NCBI GenBank assembly: GCA_007922225.1
Contig: ML679961.1
Coordinates: 68,337,075 to 68,401,074, forward strand
Direction: 5' to 3'
Length of the DNA stretch: 64,000 nt
DNA from: Emydura subglobosa
Taxonomy: Eukaryota > Chordata > Testudines > Chelidae
How positions within the stretch are numbered: the stretch's first letter is position 1; each line of letters begins with the position of its first letter. This document shows, in pieces, positions 58,930 to 64,000 of the stretch. A program made the position numbers and the translations under genes. Under the pieces are notes generated by a model. That model was given only the letters and a program-made list of their open reading frames with translations. It was not told the origin of the DNA and did no database searches.

Positions 58930-59890
58930 ATTATAAATATTAAAAATCCAGAAAAAGGAGTGAGCAGTGAGTTGGCAAAATTTGCAGAAGACAAAATTAT
59001 TTAGGTTAAATCAAGTGCAAAGAGGACTGTGAGGAACTTCAAAAGGACCTAATCAAGGAAAGTGAATGGGTGACACAATGGTAGAAGAAATTAAATGTTG
59101 ATAAAATGCCAAGTAACATACATTAGAGAGAAAAAACTAGAGCTACTTGTTCACCTCACAAATTTCTAAATTAACTATAAATTACTCAGGGAAAACACCC
59201 ATGCATTGCTGTAGCCAACTCAACAAAGACCTCTGCTTAATGCGCAGCTGCGGTCAAAAAAGCAAACAAAATGTTAGGGTACAAAAGGAATGGTTTGGTG
59301 TTTACTATGGAAAATATTTTAATATAAATCAATGGAGCAGACTCATCTGAAACACTGTTTTTGGTACTAGTCACCTCAGCTCAAAAAAGCTACTGCCATA
59401 TTAGAAGGAGTTCAGAGACTAGCAACGAGAATGATTAGAGGCATGGAAAACATTTCAAGTGAAAAAAGATTGGGACTGTTCACTTTAGGGAGATGAACTA
59501 AGAAAGGACAAGGTAAAGTATCTAAAACTAATGAATGACGTTTAGAACATACATCAGGAACTTCTATTCACCCTCTTGCATAATAAAAAAAAGCAAAGGG
59601 ATATTCAATTAAACTAAAAAGTGGCACATTCAAAACTGACAAAGGAAATACTTTTTTACACAACATACAATTAGACTTTGGCATTCACAGCCACAGAAAA
59701 TTGAGGCTAAGTATTTAGCAAGATTCAAGTAAGGATTGGATAATTATATATAACAAGACTATAGAATTTACTTTCATAACTCTATAAAAAAGTTTTTGAA
59801 AGGCTATAAAACTTCATGTTTCGGGGGTTACATCCATCTCTTATTATTAGAGGTTAGAAAGAAAGAAAGATTCATCCAGAGTGAGATAAG
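58930..59890 (+). mobile_element. Second CR1 LINE fragment, same orientation
   Basis: Starts again inside ORF2 (GTGAGCAGTGAGTTGGCAAAATTTGCAGAAGACAAAATTA, the Ala-Asp-Asp region with Asp to Glu). It continues through GGAACTTCAAAAGGACCTAATC, AAGTAACATACATTAGAGAG, AGGAGTTCAGAGACTAGCAACGAG and a degenerate 3' part near 59820-59870. It repeats ORF2 segments already present in the previous copy, so it is a separate insertion. Confidence 0.75.
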
Positions 59891-61569
59891 TGATTTTAAG
59901 TCCTAAAAATTACCTGCCTGCTTTCCTCCCAGTTCAGTTCCAACACAATTTTAGCAGTTGCTATCTCCGGAACTGCTAGAGATAGAATCCAATTCATACT
60001 ATGTGAATGTTTGGCACACTAGTGGTTAGTGGGACACAGACTGCTAAAATCACGTCAGAATGGATTTGTTTGTTTGTTTTTTAAGACAAGATGATGATAA
60101 GGTCCAAAAACTTGTGACTTGCCAGACCTGGGAATATGATGATGGGTCTAGTGGTCAAAGCAAAATCACTCTGATTCTTGCCCATTTGTATAAGATAACT
60201 CTCTGCACTTTGGAGAAACAAGCAAACTAGTTACTTATACACAAGTAACCCTGACTTCATAACAGCCCTAACCATCTGGGGGCAGCAAGCTAAGGAGTTT
60301 GAATGTAAAAGTTGCAAGGGATTCAAATATTAGGCAACGTTTTTCAACCTCCTTTTGTCCCGCTCAGCCTAGATTCTCTCTAATAATTAAATGAAGTAAT
60401 ACATTGGCTTTATTTTATCATAGTTATTTCCATTACACACAGTGATCCCAGAACCCTTTGCTCTTCAGTCCACCGAAGCACTGAGCAGTAGCACAGACCA
60501 TACTGTGCTCAGTCTAGAGAGGACCAACACCCACAGCTGGAGAAAAGAAAAAAAAAAGCAGTTCCTTAGGGTGCTGCTGCAGGAGATTTGTAAGCTTTGT
60601 TATAACTGACATGGGAGAATCATAGAAGAATGTTACTGAATCTTGTTTCAGTGGCGGATGAAAGTTTCTTTCAAGCCATGTCTCCCAACTCCTGCAGCTC
60701 CCACTTCAGTGTGAAGACACCTGAATCAACAATGAGCAAAGGAAGGGAATCTGTATGCAGAGTAGATAATGAAATACAATAGGCTGTATGGATTTTATGT
60801 TCCACCTTGTCACAGTATGAAAGCAGTACAAAACATTTGTTACTGATCACACAATATAAATAACTGAATTGAGAGATGAGGAGCTCACACTTTCCTTAAC
60901 TGTGACCTGCAGCGGCATCCTGCCAGGAACCCAAGGGTTACACCCAATGGCACAGAAATGTACATACTTTTAAAAATAAAAAATAAATGCCCAGAGCCAT
61001 AACTTGCTCCTTCTTGACTCTTCCCTGACAGATTGATAGAAACTGGTTGTTTTACTTTCCAAGCAATAAAACCTTCAGTTACTCAATCTTGTCACCCAGC
61101 AAGTAAGTATTCTCACATGGATAAAGCAATATTTGATTCTTGAGCACCCCTGGTTTCAAGGAACATTCAAGAAATGGCAACAGAGGGACCATCAAGTTAT
61201 CTAGAGTACACTTCTGTAGATAAATCAACTATATACTTCAAACACACATCCACTGGATCTCTAGTCTCTTCCCAAGATGGAGGCAGCAGGCACAAGGGAG
61301 GGAGTCAGGGACTCCTGGCTTGGACAACAGCATGGACCTTTAGAGAAAAGCCAGTTACATCTCCACCCAGCTTGTGAACTCCACAGAGTCTCCTTTCACT
61401 GATCATTTCTTACATTTTTCTAAAAAAACCAAAAAGGAAAGTGCTAGGAAAAAAAACAAAACACAAAAAAACAAGGTTAGCTGGAGAGAAAGTGGTGACT
61501 ATCGACCAAAATCTTGCGGATCACTCATCATTTACACATACAGAAAACACAGATGCTAGAAAGCCTGGC
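59891..61569. other. Intron 1 sequence near the promoter, no recognised element
   Basis: TTTG repeats at 60066-60079. No exon or confident repeat. Confidence 0.4.
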
Positions 61570-62450
61570 GTTAGGTTGCTTTGCCGAACGTAAAGTGACG
61601 CACAACCAAGGTCACCTTAACGCGACCCCTCCAGCTCCAGACTAGGAAGCCACAAAACAAAACCCCGGGACAGAGACCCCTCGGCAGCCCCGTGCCCGCT
61701 CCTGACACCCCAAAGCCACCGCGCCGGGCCCCCGGGAGCAGAGCGCTGAAGGGAAGACTGAGCCGAGCCGAGCCAGGCCCGGCTAGAGCCCATCGCACGA
61801 GCACAAGGAGCCCGGCCCAGAGGCACCGAGGCTGGGGCTCCCGTGGGGCCTGTACCCGGGAGGCTGGTTCCCTCCCGCTCTGCACCGAGGGGAGCAGCGT
61901 GGGGCAGCCTAGCCGTCACCGTCTTTACCCAGGTACTCGGGCCCCGGCAGGGAAAGGCGTTCGGGGCTCAGCATCTCCACGCCGCGTCTGTCCTTCCCGG
62001 CCTCCGTCCGTTTCCAGGACGCCGTCGCCAGCCGCCGTCGCTGGGTAGGGGAAGAGGAGAGACGTAAAACTGTCTCCCGCCGGAAACACATACCGTCACA
62101 CCAGAGGTTCCGCGGGGAGGGAAAGGCAGCAGTGTCACACCAGGCAACTCCCTCCCCCCGCCCCAGGGTCCTCTCCCTGCCCCGCCCCAGGGCCCTCTGC
62201 CAATCCCGGCGGCAGCCCCGCCCCCCAGCCCCGGGCCGGCCGGGACTGGGGTAGGTACACGCGAACACAGGGCCACGGGGCTTGAGGAGCGAAGGGCGGG
62301 CTGCGCTCCGTGCCCATTGGTTGAGAGGCACGAGATGCACGTGCCCTGCTGAAAGCTCTGCGGGGAGCTAGAGCCGCGGCGCGGGCTCAGCAAAGCCCCT
62401 GCTCGGTGGGGAGAGGCGGGGAGGGGAGGCCCGTTGAACAGTGTGCTCTG
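61570..62450 (-). promoter_or_regulatory. CSTPP1: CpG island and probable CSTPP1 promoter / 5' UTR
   Basis: A block rich in G, C and CpG stands out from AT-rich surroundings and covers the start codon of CSTPP1 at 61974. Upstream of it on the minus strand are an inverted CCAAT box (CCAAT at 62320-62316), further CCAAT motifs on the plus strand (62200-62204 and 62564-62568) and several Sp1-type GC boxes (around 62180-62190 and 62215-62226). No TATA box is seen. This is the usual make-up of a housekeeping promoter with dispersed starts. Transcription probably begins somewhere in 62050-62350, but the exact site cannot be read from sequence. CCAAT and GC boxes in both orientations leave a divergent transcript on the plus strand possible, with no coding exon to support one. 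Confidence 0.8.
61929..61974 (-). CDS. CSTPP1: CSTPP1 coding exon 1 (start codon exon)
   Basis: First coding exon of the centriolar satellite-associated tubulin polyglutamylase complex regulator 1 (formerly C11orf49). The protein is known as a non-catalytic member of the TTLL1-type tubulin polyglutamylase complex that helps place it at centriolar satellites and microtubules. The minus strand reads ATG at 61974-61972, then 15 codons, MLSPERLSLPGPEYL, plus one G. The donor that follows is CTGG|GTAAAG at 61928-61923. The vertebrate protein begins MLSPERLALPDYEYLA as I remember it, so the start is well fixed. A G stands at -3 of the ATG. The exon ends in phase 1, and the leftover G joins CT of exon 2 to make Ala16. 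The exon lies in a CpG island. The frame stays open upstream of the ATG, which is treated separately. Identification is by recall, not alignment. Confidence 0.92.
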
Positions 62451-62699
62451 CTCAGCTCTCTGGCCACTCCTGGGGCGCCTGTGCTGCAGCCAGGGCCCAG
62501 CGGGGCGATGAGGGGCAGGGAGGGGTGGTTGAAGAGAATGGCACTGCCTGCCTGCTATAGCGGCCAATGGGGGGCATGATGAGGGTACGTACCATCGTGT
62601 CGGATGTAGAGAGAGGAGAGCAGGAACTCTTAGTCACCCCCCTCCTAATACAGGAACAGGAGACAGTCTGCCAAGTTGAAAGGCAGCACATTTCTAAGA
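62451..62699. other. Sequence upstream of the CSTPP1 promoter
   Basis: Edge of the CpG-rich block; contains a CCAAT motif (62564-62568). No coding exon recognised. Confidence 0.4.
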
Positions 62700-63100
62700 A
62701 CACTTAGGTAGGACAGTGCCAGTTAGCTTGTGGAACTCACTGCCACAAGAGATCATTGAGGCCAGGAGTTCAGCCCAGTTTTAAAAAGGATCAGATATTT
62801 ATATGGATAATGAGAACATACAGAATTGCATTAATGTTAATTAAAACAAAACAAAAAAAGCCAGACATTTGGAAGGAATGTAAACTCTTATTCTTCAGGA
62901 CACACACCACTTATCTAACTGATGTGCGGGGAGAGGGGGGGTAAATATAATTTTTCCTTATGAGTAATTTCTTCCATAACTGCCCACTTTGGGGTTTCTT
63001 GCATCTTCCTCTGAAGTATCTGGTACTGGCTACAGTTGGGATACTGGGTGAAATGGACCCCTAGTCTGATCTGATCTAGCAGTTCCTATGGTCTTAAAAC
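62700..63100 (+). mobile_element. CR1 LINE 3' end
   Basis: Begins TGTGGAACTCACTGCCACAAGAGATCATTGAGGCCA, passes through TTAAAAAGGATCAGATATTTATATGG, and ends CTTCCTCTGAAGTATCTGGTACTGGC, GGGATACTGGGTGAAATGGACC and CTATGGTCTT, the 3' region of a common turtle CR1 subfamily. Confidence 0.85.
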
Positions 63101-64000
63101 TGGCAAAGATTTCTACTTTCAAGAACAGCTAAAATGATCTGCCACCAAGGACCAGGCAATTTAGCCGCTGTTGAAAAACCAAATCTGAAAGACTTGCCTC
63201 CCCTGAGCTGTCAATAAACTAGGCCAGGAGAAAACTTCCATGGGTGTACACTGCTCCTTTGGTTGGTTATTCTCTGTAAACCACAATCTCTCCTCTGTCA
63301 AAATCTGGAGCCCTCATTTACAAGAGGCCTTTTAAGTCCAGTTTTAAATGTTACGTTCTAATATTTCTCTAATTATCTGGGATTCTTCTGTTGTTACTTT
63401 TTGGGCTCTGTGAATTGATTTTTTTTTCTTTCTTTTTTTAACCAGCTAAGGAAATAAATCTTCTTTTTGGACACTAAGAACATTTGTGGTTGTAATAATG
63501 ATATGTTTCAGCATGAGTGGCGCCTGACTGTTAATGACTCAAAGAAAACTAAATAAAAACAAGATGTCATTTCTGGAGCCATTCACAGAGTTTCTCTTGA
63601 GTACTATCACTTGCCCCTTGGCCTGCTGGAGCCTGGATTGGGTGACCTACAGGACCAGCTGTAGGACCAGCCCTTGTCCCAGGCTTGTCTGGTGAGGGGG
63701 GAGAGTTACTGAAATGGAGCTTGTTTTTAGAGCTGGGGGTGTTTGGAGCTGGTTTGGGGTTGGAATGTCATTGGAACCTGTTCCTTTATTAATGTGATTT
63801 TAACTTTGTGCTGAGCTTGGAGAGCTCTGATGGGCTCAAATTGAAACAAAGGTCAATAAATAAACACAAAGATCCCTCTCCATACAGCAACTATTGGGAC
63901 CTTCACTTGTAACAGTTATATTGAGGGAATTTGTAATAGACTCCAGTGGAGTAGCAGGAGACTTAAACCGTTCTGGAGAATCAACAGCTTTATAAAGAGG
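63101..64000. other. Intergenic sequence upstream of CSTPP1
   Basis: No coding exon or confident repeat recognised. In mammals LRP4 lies on this side of CSTPP1, divergently oriented, but none of its exons were seen here. Confidence 0.4.

Larger units (their letters stand above)
44283..61928 (-). other. CSTPP1: CSTPP1 intron 1
   Basis: Bounded by donor GTAAAG (61928) and acceptor TTCGCAG (44283). About 17.6 kb. It carries CR1 copies, a hAT MITE, a tRNA-derived SINE, LTR-like and AT-rich repeats, microsatellites and an assembly gap. No further exon was recognised in it. Confidence 0.88.

Noticed and set aside
61968..62567. 199-codon minus-strand and other long frames in the CpG island
   Set aside because: High GC removes stop codons in most frames; only the frame beginning at 61974 has a protein match.
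1..64000. CRISPR arrays, operons, toxin-antitoxin pairs or phage-like systems
   Set aside because: The window is vertebrate intron DNA; repeats are transposon-derived and no regular spacer pattern exists.

Overview
The window is a stretch of vertebrate nuclear chromosome. It is most likely from a turtle. The evidence for that is the repeat mix: CR1 LINEs in both orientations, two DIRS-type retrotransposons, PIF/Harbinger elements with GGCCTGGTCTACACT-like ends, several short hAT elements, a GGGTGACC-ended TA-target MITE and tRNA-derived SINEs with L2-like tails. The turtle assignment rests on remembered repeat families, because no search could be run.

One protein-coding gene is supported: CSTPP1 (formerly C11orf49), on the minus strand. 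Three coding exons are visible. Exon 1 is at 61929-61974, inside a CpG island and promoter at about 61570-62450. Exon 2 is at 44180-44282 and exon 3 at 11958-12088. All three have consensus splice sites, compatible phases (1, 2, 1) and a continuous reading frame of 93 whole codons that matches the N terminus of the vertebrate protein. Intron 1 is about 17.6 kb, intron 2 about 32.1 kb, and intron 3 runs off the left edge. Later exons were not found and presumably lie beyond position 1.

Layout from left to right. 1-2406: a broken DIRS retrotransposon (minus). 4.4-9.99 kb: SINE, MITE, CR1, L2, hAT and CR1 fragments. 11.96-12.09 kb: exon 3. 14-18 kb: SINE and L2 tails, then a 2.3-kb degenerate Jockey-like LINE (minus). 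20.8-24.0 kb: a second DIRS copy with a large inverted repeat at its left end and a nested GC-rich hAT element. 27.5-29.2 kb: an LTR-like element with a gag-like remnant, then a TA MITE. 30.26-31.6 kb: a Harbinger element with a 277-codon transposase-derived frame. 32-35 kb: CR1, a MITE and an EN/RT LINE (minus). 38.4-39.3 kb: a second copy of the LTR-like element. 40.4-41.7 kb: a Harbinger-type MITE. 44.2 kb: exon 2. 47-60 kb: CR1, LTR-like, AT-rich and hAT repeats, including an assembly gap at 52565-52574 flanked by a 52-bp triplication. 61.6-62.5 kb: CpG island and exon 1. 62.7-63.1 kb: a CR1 3' end upstream of the gene.

Nothing here looks like a new gene system. The points of most interest are the inverted duplication at 20.8-21.4 kb, the nested transposons, a Jockey-like LINE that seems unusual for an amniote, and the in-frame open region upstream of the CSTPP1 start.
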